64,000 nt of DNA from Rhodobacterales bacterium. GTDB lineage: Bacteria > Pseudomonadota > Alphaproteobacteria > Rhodobacterales > Rhodobacteraceae. The notes beneath the pieces are model-generated. The model was not told the origin of the DNA, did not search any database, and saw only the letters and a list, made by a program, of their open reading frames with translations. Where the stretch lies: the NCBI GenBank assembly GCA_002748265.1, contig PDRY01000014.1, positions 1-64,000 on the forward strand, given 5' to 3'. Below are positions 8,905 through 18,224 of the stretch, piece after piece; within the stretch, counting starts at the first letter, position 1; the number at the start of each line of letters is the position of its first letter. The position numbers and the translations under genes are program-made.

Positions 8905-8921
8905 CGGGGGCTAAGCCCCCG
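8905..8921 (-). terminator. Hairpin after the outer-membrane protein gene
   Basis: A 7-bp stem CGGGGGC/GCCCCCG with loop TAA, seven bases beyond the stop codon of the minus-strand gene. There is no clear T-tract. It may act with the preceding hairpin as a two-way transcription stop. Confidence 0.45.
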
Positions 8922-8927
8922 CCCGAC

Positions 8928-9566
8928 TCAGAAGCGGAAGCTCACACCAACATTGAGCGCATTGGTGATAATGTCGGTCTTCAGCTCTCCGCCATCGTCC
9001 AGCTCGGCGGTGTTCTGCGAGTAGGTGCCCTTGTATTCTCCGAACAGCGACATGCGGTCGGTCAGCGGATAACTCGCCCCGGCGATGAAGGTCACGGCAG
9101 GGCCCGTCACCTGATACCCGTAGGTCTTCACACCGTTCTTGGTGATATCGACATGGGGCACAGCCACCCCCGCACCGGCACCCAAATAGGGCGTCACAGG
9201 CAGATTCAGGCCTGGAAAACGGCGATATGCGTTCACGGTGACGATGTTCAGACCATCTGTGAACTCCAGACGGTCATACCCGGCCTTCGCCATATCGTCT
9301 TCGGGAGCGTAGACCTTGGCGTGGTTCACATCGAGCCCGAAGCCCAAGGTCGGGGAGCGCCACCACGTGGCGCGCACACCGTAATAGGGCGGCATGTCGA
9401 AAGACCGGCCTTCCCAGCCGATCAGGTAGTCGTCGCCATCGACGACACCGCCAGATCCATCAATCCGCGAATGCGGCGCTGATTGCGCACCCGCATAGAA
9501 GCTCAGTTCCACTTCCGCCGCAGCAAGGCCGGGCACAAGCAAGAGAAGAAGCGCTAGAACACGCAT
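8928..9566 (-). CDS. Small outer-membrane beta-barrel protein
   Basis: The 212-residue protein has a signal peptide (MRVLALLLLLVPGLAAAE, cleavage about residue 18). A series of amphipathic strands follows, ending in the outer-membrane signature NVGVSFRF with a terminal Phe. The size and the YLGAGAGVAVP strand fit an 8-stranded OmpW/OprF-like barrel. Function is not known; such proteins act in membrane stability or passage of small hydrophobic molecules. ATG 9566 is chosen because the signal peptide starts there; the open frame upstream is not convincing. The gene stands alone. Confidence 0.8.
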   Translation of the reverse strand: MRVLALLLLLVPGLAAAEVELSFYAGAQSAPHSRIDGSGGVVDGDDYLIGWEGRSFDMPPYYGVRATWWRSPTLGFGLDVNHAKVYAPEDDMAKAGYDRLEFTDGLNIVTVNAYRRFPGLNLPVTPYLGAGAGVAVPHVDITKNGVKTYGYQVTGPAVTFIAGASYPLTDRMSLFGEYKGTYSQNTAELDDGGELKTDIITNALNVGVSFRF

Positions 9567-9719
9567 GGTTCGATTCCCCGTCTTAGTTACCCTGAACATA
9601 GAGACCGGAGCGTAAACAAACAATTCATGTCACCCGGGCGCGACGTTTTTTCGCCCTCTGATGCCTTCGTGCATTGTGTTCTGGACGGCGCCGGGCCGCG
9701 CCACTAGTAAGACGAGCAA

Positions 9720-9739
9720 TCAGGCGGGTTTCCGCCTGA
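9720..9739 (+). promoter_or_regulatory. Hairpin in the petA leader region
   Basis: A perfect 8-bp stem TCAGGCGG/CCGCCTGA with loop GTTT lies 53 bases before petA. There is no T-tract, so it may be a leader-RNA structure (stability or processing). The rest of 9567-9792 shows no gene. Confidence 0.35.
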
Positions 9740-9792
9740 CGCGCGTAGGATAGCGGGGGGACGCTCCCGCGAAGCAAGTTCGGGAGAGACCC

Positions 9793-10380
9793 ATGACACA
9801 AGCAGATCATCCTGAGGGCACGCGCCGCGACTTCATCTACTATGCAACCGCAGGCGCGGGCGCGGTGGTGACGGGCGCGGCAGTTTGGCCGCTGGTTAAC
9901 CAGATGAACCCTTCGGCGGACGTGAAGGCGCTCGCCTCGATCCGCCGCGACGTGAGCGCGCTTGAGCCTGGCCAGCAGATGACCGTTCTGTGGCAGGGCA
10001 AGCCCGTTTTCATCCGTCGCCGGACCGAAGAAGACATCAACCACGCCCGCGAAACCGAAGTCAGCGATCTTCCCGATCCGCTGGCCCGCAACGCCAACCT
10101 GCCCGAAGGCTCGCCCGCCACGGATGAAAACCGCGCGATGAAGGGGCCTGAAGGCTCCCTGGACGGCGAGTGGCTGGTTCAGATGGGTGTGTGCACCCAC
10201 CTCGGCTGCGTTCCGCTCGGCGATGGCGCCGGTGATTTCCACGGCTGGTTCTGCCCCTGCCACGGCTCGCACTACGATGCCGCCGGCCGGATCCGCAAAG
10301 GCCCCGCGCCGGAAAACCTGCCGATCCCCGTCGCCTTCTTCGTCGACGACACCACCATCCAGCTGGGCGAGGAGGCCTAA
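9793..10380 (+). CDS. petA: Ubiquinol-cytochrome c reductase, Rieske iron-sulfur subunit
   Basis: This is the 2Fe-2S subunit of the cytochrome bc1 complex, moving electrons from ubiquinol to cytochrome c1 on the periplasmic side. The 195-residue protein has an N-terminal twin-arginine segment (RRDFIY) followed by a single membrane anchor. The cluster motifs are CTHLGC (134-139) and CPCHGSH (154-160), with both Cys-His pairs intact. The length is normal for the alphaproteobacterial family. It is the first gene of petABC; petB starts 3 bases after its stop. Ribosome site GGGAGAG precedes ATG 9793. Confidence 0.97.
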   Translation: MTQADHPEGTRRDFIYYATAGAGAVVTGAAVWPLVNQMNPSADVKALASIRRDVSALEPGQQMTVLWQGKPVFIRRRTEEDINHARETEVSDLPDPLARNANLPEGSPATDENRAMKGPEGSLDGEWLVQMGVCTHLGCVPLGDGAGDFHGWFCPCHGSHYDAAGRIRKGPAPENLPIPVAFFVDDTTIQLGEEA

Positions 10381-10383
10381 AAG

Positions 10384-11715
10384 ATGTCCGGTATCCCTCA
10401 CGACCATTACGAGCCCAAGACTGGCGCGGAGAAGTGGCTTCACCGCCGCCTCCCGATCGTCGGGCTGATGTATGATACGCTGATGATCCCCACCCCCAAG
10501 AACCTCAATTGGATGTGGATCTGGGGCATCATTCTGACCTTCACCCTGGTGCTGCAGATCGCCACCGGGATCGTGCTGGTCATGCACTACGCACCCCATG
10601 TGGACATCGCCTTTGCCTCCGTCGAGCACATCATGCGCGACGTGAATGGCGGCCACATGATCCGCTATTTCCACATGAACGGCGCCTCGCTGTTCTTCGT
10701 CGCGGTCTACGCGCACATCTTCCGGGGCCTGTTCTACGGCTCCTACAAAGAGCCGCGCGAAGTCACCTGGATCATCGGTATCCTGATGTATCTGGTGATG
10801 ATGGGCACCGCCTTCATGGGCTATGTGCTGCCCTGGGGTCAGATGTCCTTCCACGGCACCGCGGTGATCACCGGCCTGTTCGGCGCGATCCCGTTCATCG
10901 GTGAATCGATCCAGACCTGGCTGCTCGGCGCCTCTGCCGTGGGTCAACCGGCTCTGAACCGGTTCTTCTCGCTGCACTATCTGCTGCCCTTCGTCCTGCT
11001 GGGCCTGACCATGGTGCATATCTGGGCGTTCCACTCGACCGGCAACAACAACCCGACCGGTGTTGAAGTCCGCCGCACCAGCAAGGAAGAGGCCGAGGCC
11101 GACACCCTGCCCTTCTGGCCCTACTTCGTCATCAAGGATCTCTTCGCCCTGGCGGTGATCCTGGTGATCTTCATGGCCATTGTCGGCTTCATGCCCAACT
11201 ATCTGGGTCACCCCGACAACTACATCGAAGCCAACCCGCTCGCGACGCCGTCGCACATCGTTCCGGAATGGTACTTCCTGCCCTTCTACGCGATCCTGCG
11301 GGCCTTCACCGCTGACGTGTGGGTCGTGCAGCTGGTCAACTGGATCAGCTTCGGCATCATCGACGCGAAGTTCTTCGGTGTTATCGCCATGTTCGGCGCG
11401 ATCATCGTCATGGCCCTGGCGCCGTGGCTGGACACCTCCTCTGTGCGCTCGGGCCGCTATCGCCCGATGTTCAAGTGGTGGTTCGCCCTGCTGGTGATCG
11501 ACTTCTTCGTGCTGATGTGGGTGGGCGCGATGCCGACGGACGGTATCTACCCCTACATCTCCCTGATCGGCGCGGCCTACTGGTTCGGCTACTTCCTCGT
11601 GCTCCTGCCCCTGCTGGGCGTCATCGAGAAGCCGCTGCCCCGGCCCGAAACCATCGAAGCGGCCTTCGCGGAAGATCACCCCGAAGTCGCCGGTCACGCG
11701 ACCCCGGCCGAATAA
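10384..11715 (+). CDS. petB: Ubiquinol-cytochrome c reductase, cytochrome b
   Basis: This is the membrane core of the bc1 complex, holding two b hemes and the Qo and Qi quinone sites. The 443-residue, highly hydrophobic protein has paired heme-ligand histidines in the segments [12 protein letters not shown]...YAHIFRG and FSLHYLLPF...MVHIWAFHS. The Qo-site PEWY motif sits in [17 protein letters not shown]. The C-terminal tail after the last helix is short and acidic. It lies between petA (3 bases) and petC (16 bases) and is certainly cotranscribed with them. Confidence 0.98.
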   Translation: MSGIPHDHYEPKTGAEKWLHRRLPIVGLMYDTLMIPTPKNLNWMWIWGIILTFTLVLQIATGIVLVMHYAPHVDIAFASVEHIMRDVNGGHMIRYFHMNGASLFFVAVYAHIFRGLFYGSYKEPREVTWIIGILMYLVMMGTAFMGYVLPWGQMSFHGTAVITGLFGAIPFIGESIQTWLLGASAVGQPALNRFFSLHYLLPFVLLGLTMVHIWAFHSTGNNNPTGVEVRRTSKEEAEADTLPFWPYFVIKDLFALAVILVIFMAIVGFMPNYLGHPDNYIEANPLATPSHIVPEWYFLPFYAILRAFTADVWVVQLVNWISFGIIDAKFFGVIAMFGAIIVMALAPWLDTSSVRSGRYRPMFKWWFALLVIDFFVLMWVGAMPTDGIYPYISLIGAAYWFGYFLVLLPLLGVIEKPLPRPETIEAAFAEDHPEVAGHATPAE

Positions 11716-11731
11716 GAAAGGACGAAAGACA

Positions 11732-12592
11732 ATGCTCAAGACACTTGCTCTTTCCGCATCCCTCGCCCTGGGCCTTGGCGGCACCGCCATGGCCTCCGGG
11801 GGTGGCGGGCATGTCGAAGATATTGCCTTCTCCTTCGAAGGCCCCTTCGGCAGCTATGACCAGAACCAGATTCAGCGTGGCCTGAAGATCTACACTGAAG
11901 TCTGCTCTGCCTGTCACGGCATGAAGTATGTCTCCTACCGCACCCTCGCGGATGAGACCGGCCCGAACCTGCCGATGGATCAGGTCCGCGCCTATGCCGC
12001 GAATTTCGAAGTGTGGGATCCGACCCTGGCCGATGGCGAAGGCGACTACCGCCCCGCGTCCCCGGCGGACAAGTTCCCCGAAGGCAATGACCCGAACGCG
12101 CCGGACCTCAGCCTGATGGCCAAAGCCCGTGCGGGCTTCCACGGCCCCTATGGCACCGGTCTCGCCCAGCTCTTCAAGGGCATGGGCGGCGCGGAATACA
12201 TCGCTTCCGTGCTGATGGGCTACGCTGACGAGCCTGAATGCGCCGAAGGCGGCATTCCGGGTTACTACTACAACACCGTCTTCGCCGCTGGCGGCTATGC
12301 CGAAGGCTGCAAGGACGAACACGGCCACCACACCGTGCCCGGCAGCTGGATCGCCATGGCGCCTCCGCTCTACGGTGAAGATGTTGAGTTTGACGACGGT
12401 CACGCCAACAGCCTCCACCACGAAGCCGAGGACGTTGCCGCCTTCCTGATGTGGGCCGCCGAGCCCAAGCTGGAACAGCGCAAGCAGGCTGGCCTGACGG
12501 GCGTGATCTTCCTGACGGTGCTGGCGGTGCTGCTCTACGCCACCAACAAGCGCCTGTGGTATCCCGTGAAGCACGGCCGCGAGATGGAGTGA
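11732..12592 (+). CDS. petC: Ubiquinol-cytochrome c reductase, cytochrome c1
   Basis: This periplasmic c-type heme subunit accepts electrons from the Rieske protein and passes them to cytochrome c. The 286-residue protein has a signal peptide ending at AMA-S (about residue 21). The heme-binding motif is CSACH (near residue 55). The C-terminal membrane anchor is [15 protein letters not shown], followed by the usual positively charged end. It closes the operon, and a strong terminator follows 20 bases after the stop. Confidence 0.97.
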   Translation: MLKTLALSASLALGLGGTAMASGGGGHVEDIAFSFEGPFGSYDQNQIQRGLKIYTEVCSACHGMKYVSYRTLADETGPNLPMDQVRAYAANFEVWDPTLADGEGDYRPASPADKFPEGNDPNAPDLSLMAKARAGFHGPYGTGLAQLFKGMGGAEYIASVLMGYADEPECAEGGIPGYYYNTVFAAGGYAEGCKDEHGHHTVPGSWIAMAPPLYGEDVEFDDGHANSLHHEAEDVAAFLMWAAEPKLEQRKQAGLTGVIFLTVLAVLLYATNKRLWYPVKHGREME

Positions 12593-12612
12593 TCCACATC
12601 GCCAAAGACACG

Positions 12613-12641
12613 AAAAGGGCGCCCAACGGGGCGCCCTTTTT
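12613..12641 (+). terminator. Terminator of the petABC operon
   Basis: A perfect 12-bp stem (AAAAGGGCGCCC/GGGCGCCCTTTT) with loop AACG ends in a T5 run. Because the stem includes an A/T arm it may also work from the minus strand, where the thioesterase gene ends just beyond it. Confidence 0.9.
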
Positions 12642-12681
12642 GCATCGCGGTTACGAAACCGGCTGGGCCTGTACCCCGCAG

Positions 12682-13491
12682 CTATTCCTTGAACCAGACG
12701 ACCTGAGCGCCCGACGCAAGCACCCGCCCCTTGCTGTCCCAGAAGGTTACCTTCTGGTCGTGGAAATGGGCGTTGAACCGGCTCCCCGCTGCGCGACCCA
12801 GGATCGGCGCGCTGCCCTGTTCGGCCAGCTCTTCTTCGGTGGTCAGGAAGTAGGTGGACAGCGACACCGTTCCCATCGGGGCCATGCCCCCGCGCACCGT
12901 CAGAAGCCGGAACGGGAACCCATCCGACAGCGCCGCCAGCGACAGCCAATCCAAAGGCCGCCCCGGACGATCCGCCATCCAAGCCAGGGACCGGGCCGCT
13001 TGCAAGGATTCAAAGGGCGCTTCCAACTGGGGGGCGCCATCGACAAAGCGAAAATCGTAGCATTTGAGGAAAGAGAGTGTGTCAGGCGGCGTCATCTGCG
13101 GGAGACTGTCAGGCGGCGGCGCGTCGGGCATCTGGGCAGGCTGGTGGGCGAAGGTCTCGCTCCGCCGCCCGGTCACGACTGTGGCCGTGGAACACACGCC
13201 GCCCTGCTGCCGCTGCACGACGCTCCAGTGCTGCAGATACTTGCCCGAACGCTCCAGCGTCACCGCGATCTCGAACGCGCCCTCGCGCACACCGGTGACG
13301 TAGTTCGTGGTGATCGCCACGGGCGCATCAGTCCGGCGCGGGTCTTTCAGCACGGCGTTCAACAGGCACGCGACCGTCACGCCGCCAAAAGGTCCGACCA
13401 CGTTCATGTAGTCTGGCGCGGTCTCTCCGCGCCACAGGCCCTCGCTGAGCGGCTCCAGAGCCGTCGCGCGATCGAGCGGGTGCATATCCAT
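12682..13491 (-). CDS. Acyl-CoA thioesterase family protein
   Basis: The 269-residue soluble protein appears to have a double hotdog fold of the TesB/thioesterase-like superfamily. Its N-terminal half carries NVVGPFGGVTVACLLNAVL, and the C-terminal half carries LSLAALSDGFPF, SLSTYFL and FNAHFHDQKVTFWDSKGRVLASGAQVVW. The last is the typical end of these enzymes. Members hydrolyse acyl-CoA thioesters; chain length cannot be inferred. The gene lies 56 bases downstream of thiQ on the same strand and might be read through from the thi operon, though no functional link is evident. Confidence 0.78.
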   Translation of the reverse strand: MDMHPLDRATALEPLSEGLWRGETAPDYMNVVGPFGGVTVACLLNAVLKDPRRTDAPVAITTNYVTGVREGAFEIAVTLERSGKYLQHWSVVQRQQGGVCSTATVVTGRRSETFAHQPAQMPDAPPPDSLPQMTPPDTLSFLKCYDFRFVDGAPQLEAPFESLQAARSLAWMADRPGRPLDWLSLAALSDGFPFRLLTVRGGMAPMGTVSLSTYFLTTEEELAEQGSAPILGRAAGSRFNAHFHDQKVTFWDSKGRVLASGAQVVWFKE

Positions 13492-13547
13492 CCTGATCCT
13501 CCCTTTTTCGGGGCGACCCTGCCCAAGCCGCCCGGAAAGGGAAAGCC

Positions 13548-14234
13548 CTAGCGACCCAGATAATCCCTGAGCGCCGCCGGGGGGGCATCGAACAGCGCCC
13601 CGGTCTCCACCGGCGCATGGGCCACGCCCTGCGCGACGAGGATCGTGCGCGCCGCCCCTTGCCGCGCATCCTCGGGCGTGTGCGAGACCAAAAGCACCAC
13701 CCGGCCCTTGAGCACCCGCGCGACCAGCTCCAGCATCTCGACCCGCAGGCCGGGACCGAGCGCGGCGAAGGGTTCATCCAGCAGCACCAAAGGCGCGCCA
13801 GACACCAGCACGCGCGCCAGGGCGGCGCGGCTCTGCTGGCCGCCCGAGAGCTGCGCGGGACGTCGCGTGCCCATGCCCGCAAGACCAACAGAGGTCAGCG
13901 CGTCTTCGACCCGAGCCCGTTCATCCGCAGTCAGCTTCAGCGCGGGGCGCAGCCCCAACCCGACATTTTCGGCAATACTCAGGTGCGGAAACAGGTTCTG
14001 ATCCTGAAACAGCATCGCCAGAGGCCGCGCACCAGGGGCCTGCCCGCTCAGGCTCTCACCGTTCCAAAGAACGCGCCCCTGTGCGGGTTCCTCAAACCCC
14101 GCGACGGCCGACAGCAAGGTCGACTTGCCACCGCCCGAGGGGCCAATCACGGCGGTCAATCCGGGCCCGACCTCGAGGCTCGCGCGCAGGGCGAAATCGC
14201 CCCGCCGGATCGTCACATCGTCAAAGCGCAGCAT
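13548..14234 (-). CDS. thiQ: Thiamine ABC transporter, ATP-binding subunit
   Basis: This 228-residue ATPase powers thiamine/TPP uptake. Walker A is GPSGGGKSTLL near residue 35, the signature is LSGGQQSRAALARVL, and Walker B is PLVLLDEPFAALG. The short length and N-terminus (MLRFDDVTIRRGDFAL) match ThiQ. The start overlaps the end of thiP by 14 bases. Assignment rests on the operon order thiB-thiP-thiQ behind a TPP riboswitch. Confidence 0.93.
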   Translation of the reverse strand: MLRFDDVTIRRGDFALRASLEVGPGLTAVIGPSGGGKSTLLSAVAGFEEPAQGRVLWNGESLSGQAPGARPLAMLFQDQNLFPHLSIAENVGLGLRPALKLTADERARVEDALTSVGLAGMGTRRPAQLSGGQQSRAALARVLVSGAPLVLLDEPFAALGPGLRVEMLELVARVLKGRVVLLVSHTPEDARQGAARTILVAQGVAHAPVETGALFDAPPAALRDYLGR

Positions 14235-15750
14235 TGGCGCGGCCTCCTCTGTCGAACAGCCAGAACAGCGCGAGGGTCAGCCCCACCAGAACCAGAGCCG
14301 CAGCCGCAGCCGCTTCGAACCGGTAGCTGCCCATCAGGCGATACATATGCAGCGGCAGGGTCTCTTGCTCTTGCCCGGCGAACAGCGTGATCACCCCCAG
14401 ATCGCCCATCGACAGCGCCGCAGCCAGACCGGCGGTGAAGCCCAAAGGTCGGCGGATCCGCGGCAGGATCACGATCCGAAGCCGTCGCCACCCGGTCAGA
14501 CCCAGAAGGTCCGCCTGGCGCCCAAAACCCGCTTCGGCCTCGGCCACAGCGGGGGCCAGGGCGCGCAGCCCGAAAGGCAGTGTCAAAACAGCGTTCACCA
14601 TAGCAGTGACGGGCAGCGCGAGCGCCGCTGGCGACGCGATCCCGCGCAGGATCAGGAACAGCCCCACGCCCAGCACCAATGGCGACACCGCCAAAGGCAC
14701 CGCGCCCGCGAGCACCTGCACCGGGCCACGGCCCAAGGCGACCCCCAGCGTCAGCGCCACCGCCAGAAGCGTCGATCCCAAAGCCACCGCGAGCGAGCGC
14801 CCCGCCGCCCAGGCGGCACCGGATCCCAGCTCTGGCAATCCCGCGATCCCTTGCGCCAGCACCGCCCCAAGCGGCACCAGCAGGAACAGAGTGGCCAGCG
14901 TGAGCCAGAAGGCGTCCAGCACCCGAGAGCCGCCAAGGCCGGGATGCGCGCGGTCCAGCCCTCCGGCCAGCACCGCATCGCCCGTCGCGCGCCAGGCCAG
15001 CAGAGCCGCCGCCACGCAGATCCCCACCTGAACGAGTGCCAAGAGCGCCGCGCGGCCCAGATCGAAATCGAAGCGAACGGCTTGATAGATCGCCAGCTCC
15101 ACCGTGGTGGCGCGGGGGCCTCCGCCCAGCGTCAGGGCCACGGCAAAGGAGGTCGAGCAGATCAGGAAGATCGCCAGCCACGCGCCGGGAACGACCTGCT
15201 TCAGCATCGGCCACTCCAGAACGCGCAGGTTCAGCATGGGCGAAAACCGCAGGGTCTGCGCCAGCCGGAACCGCTCTGCCGGGATCGCCAGCCAGCCGTG
15301 CAGGATCAGCCGCGTGGCCAGAGGCAGGTTGAAGAACACATGGGCAATAATCACCCCGTGATAGCCATAGATCGACACCGGCGGCAGCCCGATCAGGGCA
15401 AGCGCATCGCTCACGAGCCCCTGACGCCCGAATACCGCGACCAGCCCCAGCACCGCGACGATCACAGGCAGCACGAACGGCACGCCAAGCAGCGTGACAA
15501 GAACCCCACGCCCCGCGAACCGGCGCCGCGCGAGCGCCCGCGCCACCGGGATCGCCAGAATGACGCTCAGCGCAGCAGAGAGCGCCGCCTGCCACAAGGT
15601 GAACCAGACGGCGCTCCAGTCGGACGGCTTAAGCGCGCCGCCCTCTGCGCGCAGCATCACGGCCGCCAGCGGTCCAAGCGCAAGCGCAAGGACCAGCAGA
15701 GCCGCAGCGAGGGGCACCCGGCGATAGACGGGGTGCCCCTGCGCCATCAT
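14221..15750 (-). CDS. thiP: Thiamine ABC transporter, permease subunit
   Basis: The 509-residue inner-membrane protein has about 12 membrane segments in two homologous halves. Each half carries a permease (EAA-type) loop near its end, as in ThiP, which folds as a fused pair of permeases. The segment HGVIIAHVFFNLPLATRL in the first half is typical. ATG 15750 overlaps the thiB stop (ATGA), so translation is coupled; a second ATG follows directly. The open frame upstream of 15750 is part of thiB in another frame and is not used. Confidence 0.92.
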   Translation of the reverse strand: MMAQGHPVYRRVPLAAALLVLALALGPLAAVMLRAEGGALKPSDWSAVWFTLWQAALSAALSVILAIPVARALARRRFAGRGVLVTLLGVPFVLPVIVAVLGLVAVFGRQGLVSDALALIGLPPVSIYGYHGVIIAHVFFNLPLATRLILHGWLAIPAERFRLAQTLRFSPMLNLRVLEWPMLKQVVPGAWLAIFLICSTSFAVALTLGGGPRATTVELAIYQAVRFDFDLGRAALLALVQVGICVAAALLAWRATGDAVLAGGLDRAHPGLGGSRVLDAFWLTLATLFLLVPLGAVLAQGIAGLPELGSGAAWAAGRSLAVALGSTLLAVALTLGVALGRGPVQVLAGAVPLAVSPLVLGVGLFLILRGIASPAALALPVTAMVNAVLTLPFGLRALAPAVAEAEAGFGRQADLLGLTGWRRLRIVILPRIRRPLGFTAGLAAALSMGDLGVITLFAGQEQETLPLHMYRLMGSYRFEAAAAAALVLVGLTLALFWLFDRGGRANAAL

Positions 15751-16733
15751 TGACGCAGACCCGCGCTCCAGGCGGCGATGGCCGCATCGCGCCGCTCGGC
15801 GGCTTCGTCTTCGGAGTAGAAGAGCACCTTCTCGGGAAGCGGCAGATCGGCCATTTCTTCGGGCCATTGATCGTCCGGCAAAGCGGACGGCAGGGACCAG
15901 TTGGCCAGCGGAATGGCCGTCTGGAACGCGTCCGACAGGATCATCTCAAGGAAGGCACGGGCCAGCTCGGGCTGATCGGAGCCTTTGAGCATCGCGGCGG
16001 TTTCCACCATGAAATAGTGGCCTTCGGGGAAGATCGCAGCGTGGATCGTCGGATCATCCTCGGCCACCGCGTGATAGGCCGGCGAGGTGGTGTAGCTCAG
16101 CACCATCTCCGCTTCACCGCTGGTGAACAGGCCGTAGCTTTCGCTCCAGCCTTTGGTCACGGTCAGGATGTTCGGCGCCAGATCGGCCCAAAAGCCTTCG
16201 GCCTCATCGCCGTAGACGTGGTCCACCCACAGCGCCAGGGCCAGCCCCGAGATCGAGCTGCGCGGATCCTGGATCACGACCTTCACATCGTCGGGCAACT
16301 GCCGCATCGCGTCCAGATCGGCGGGCGGGGTGGCCAGGTTGTCTTCGTCATAGACGAAGGCCGTGTGGCCGTAGTTGAACGGCACGAACACCGAGTCATC
16401 CCAATCGACCGGCAAGGTGATCCCGCTCTGGTCCAGCCCATGATCGGCAAAAAGGCCCGTCTCGCGGGCGCGCTTCATGACATCGGTGTTGAATCCGATG
16501 GCCGCATCGGCGGTGGCGGTGTCACCCTCCAGCAGCAGGCGCGGCAGGAGATCGCCGGTGCTGAACTTCAGGTCGCAATCGCATGTGGCCTCGAACATCT
16601 GCTCGATCGCGGGGCCGGGGCCCCAGTCAGAGCCGAAGTAGTCGGGCGCGTAGACAGTAAGCACGGGCGTCTCTGCCGCAGCCATTGTGGCCGTCAGAGC
16701 AAGTCCCGCGATGAGGGGGGTGGTCGTCTTCAT
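15747..16733 (-). CDS. thiB: Thiamine ABC transporter, periplasmic binding protein
   Basis: The 328-residue periplasmic protein captures thiamine, TMP or TPP and delivers it to ThiPQ. The signal peptide is MKTTTPLIAGLALTATMAAAE (cleavage after AAA). The mature part starts VLTVYAPDYFGSDWGPGP and contains GFNTDVMKRA, DWDDSVFVPFNYGHTAFVYD, and the C-terminal LPLPEKVLFYSE. All are typical of TbpA/ThiB. ATG 16733 has GAGGATG upstream and is preferred over GTG/ATG codons further up. It is the first gene behind the riboswitch. Confidence 0.94.
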   Translation of the reverse strand: MKTTTPLIAGLALTATMAAAETPVLTVYAPDYFGSDWGPGPAIEQMFEATCDCDLKFSTGDLLPRLLLEGDTATADAAIGFNTDVMKRARETGLFADHGLDQSGITLPVDWDDSVFVPFNYGHTAFVYDEDNLATPPADLDAMRQLPDDVKVVIQDPRSSISGLALALWVDHVYGDEAEGFWADLAPNILTVTKGWSESYGLFTSGEAEMVLSYTTSPAYHAVAEDDPTIHAAIFPEGHYFMVETAAMLKGSDQPELARAFLEMILSDAFQTAIPLANWSLPSALPDDQWPEEMADLPLPEKVLFYSEDEAAERRDAAIAAWSAGLRQ

Positions 16734-16787
16734 GTCATCCTCCATATCGCCGAACGGAAGTGGGGCAGGAGGATATTCGATCCGCTA

Positions 16788-16866
16788 CCTTCCCTCCGCC
16801 GGTTTTAACCGGTTCAGGTTCAACGGGTCCGCTTTCGCGTCTCAGCCCATCATGGGCACCCCGAGG
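16788..16866 (-). promoter_or_regulatory. TPP (THI-box) riboswitch upstream of thiBPQ
   Basis: Reading the minus strand, the conserved TPP-aptamer blocks occur in order: GGGGTGCC, GGCTGAGA, ACCCGTTGAACCTGA, and GGTTAAAACCGGCGGAGGGA. The last block has TTAAAACC where TTAATACC is most common, a mild change. It ends about 55 bases before thiB and should reduce expression of the transporter when TPP is plentiful, probably by masking translation start or by termination. Confidence 0.95.
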
Positions 16867-16908
16867 CAGGCGCGACCCTATGAGCGGATCGCACAAAGCG
16901 CAAGCAGG

Positions 16909-17490
16909 TCAGATGAGCAGCACCTGAGAGCCGACCTGAGCCAGCCCGAACAGCTCTGCGATATGTTCGTTATAAAGCCCGATGCACCCGTTAGAGCTCC
17001 GCCGCCCGATCTTGCGGGTGTCGTGGGTGCCGTGGATGCGGAAATACTGCCAGGACAGATAGAGCGCATGGGTGCCCAGCGGGTTGTTCGGTCCGGGGCC
17101 GACATAGTCGGGCCAGTCGGGATTGCGCTCTTTCATCGACGGGGTCGGGCGCCATTCAGGGCCTTCGACCTTGCGGATCACCTCAGTCCGGCCCAGCCGG
17201 GTAAGATCGTCCGTCAGAGGCACCGAGGTTGGGTAGAGCTTGTAGATGCTCTGATCCTCGGACCAGAAATGCAGCGCGCGGCTGGTGGTATCGACCAGAA
17301 TGGCGCCTTTGGCCGTGTCGCTGAAATAGGGCCGCCAATCGAGCGTCCGGAAGGACGAAATGTTGCGCCGCACGGCGCCCAGTTCGGACTCATACTCCGT
17401 GGTATTGGCGGTTTGCGCAGCGGCACCTCCGGCAACGGTCGCGGCGGATGCGGCCAGGAAGGCGCGGCGAGAGAAGGTTTTGGTGTCCAT
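16909..17490 (-). CDS. L,D-transpeptidase (YkuD domain), exported
   Basis: The 193-residue protein makes or remodels 3-3 peptidoglycan cross-links or attaches proteins to the wall. It begins with a twin-arginine-like signal (SRRAFLAASAATVAGGAAA). The YkuD catalytic motif at the C-terminal end is HGTHDTRKIGRRSSNGCIGL, with the conserved His, Ser, Gly and nucleophilic Cys. The upstream segment NPLGTHALYL is also typical. The gene is followed (minus strand) by the riboswitch-controlled thi operon, and faces the SCP lipoprotein gene divergently. Confidence 0.9.
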   Translation of the reverse strand: MDTKTFSRRAFLAASAATVAGGAAAQTANTTEYESELGAVRRNISSFRTLDWRPYFSDTAKGAILVDTTSRALHFWSEDQSIYKLYPTSVPLTDDLTRLGRTEVIRKVEGPEWRPTPSMKERNPDWPDYVGPGPNNPLGTHALYLSWQYFRIHGTHDTRKIGRRSSNGCIGLYNEHIAELFGLAQVGSQVLLI

Positions 17491-17663
17491 GGCTCTGCCT
17501 CGATAAGGTTGAAGCCGATTTAGGCCGCGCGCCCTTCAAGATCAAATCAAACCGATGCGAGCACGCCGCGCATGGCGCATCTTTGCTCACAGTGTTGCGC
17601 GCAGGTTTGAACCGGCAGGGGCGCTGCGCTATGGGATGCAAAACAGATCACAGGACGGGCCCC

Positions 17664-18176
17664 ATGCGCCGCACTCTTCTTCTGACGATTCTTTGCGCCG
17701 GACTCGCGGCCTGCTCCACTGCCCCGCAGCAGCCGCAGCTTGGCCCGGACGGGCTGCCCTTGCCGACGCGCTATGACATCAAACCCGGCGATGTCAGCCA
17801 GATCACCTTCCGTATGCTGGATGGGGTGAACACCCTGCGTCAGGCCTCGGGCGCGGCCCCGGTGCAGATGGATGCGCAGCTCACCGCCGCCGCCGCGACC
17901 CATTCGCGTGACATGTCGGTGCAGAACCGGCCCTGGCATTTCGGCTCGGACGGCTCCTCCCCTCTGGATCGCGCACGCCGGGTGGGGTTTGTGGGGACGA
18001 TCACCGGCGAAGTCATCTCGGAAACCTATGAGACCGAGACCGAAACGCTGTCTGCCTGGATGCGCCAGGCCGACACGCGCAACGTGATCCTTGACCCACA
18101 GGCACGCCTGATGGGGTTCCAGTGGCACCAGGAGCCGTCCGGCAAGATCTGGTGGACCATGGTCTTGGGGCGGTAA
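17664..18176 (+). CDS. SCP/CAP-domain lipoprotein
   Basis: The 170-residue protein has a lipoprotein signal (MRRTLLLTILCAGLAAC, lipobox LAAC, Cys 17). A short linker and a cysteine-rich-secretory-protein (SCP/PR1) domain follow: VNTLRQASGAAPVQMDAQLTAAA, THSRDMSVQNRPWHFG, GEVISETYETETETLSAWM, and the C-terminal FQWHQEPSGKIWWTMVLG. The conserved HSRDM His and the second Glu are present. Such proteins are extracytoplasmic with poorly known function. ATG 17664 is chosen because the signal peptide begins there; the frame is open upstream to 17448. It lies between two L,D-transpeptidases, so an envelope role is likely. Confidence 0.82.
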   Translation: MRRTLLLTILCAGLAACSTAPQQPQLGPDGLPLPTRYDIKPGDVSQITFRMLDGVNTLRQASGAAPVQMDAQLTAAAATHSRDMSVQNRPWHFGSDGSSPLDRARRVGFVGTITGEVISETYETETETLSAWMRQADTRNVILDPQARLMGFQWHQEPSGKIWWTMVLGR

Positions 18177-18180
18177 GGCA

Positions 18181-18201
18181 CGCAGACCACGCAGGTCTGC
18201 G
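18181..18201. terminator. Hairpin between convergent SCP and L,D-transpeptidase genes
   Basis: An 8-bp stem CGCAGACC/GGTCTGCG with loop ACGCA lies just after the SCP gene stop and 24 bases from the end of the opposite gene. There is no T-tract, so it is a modest two-way terminator candidate. Confidence 0.45.
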
Positions 18202-18224
18202 CCCGATTGCAAGTACGCCGCAGA

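Noticed and set aside
9625-11790. Long minus-strand open frame (721 codons) opposite petA and petB
   Set aside because: It is antisense to two certain genes, its composition (many Asp, His, Gln, Gly, Arg) is typical of reversed GC-rich codons, and no start site or domain is visible.
14125-15753. Long plus-strand open frame opposite thiP
   Set aside because: Antisense to a clear permease gene; the product is Arg/Gln/Pro-rich low-complexity sequence without domains.
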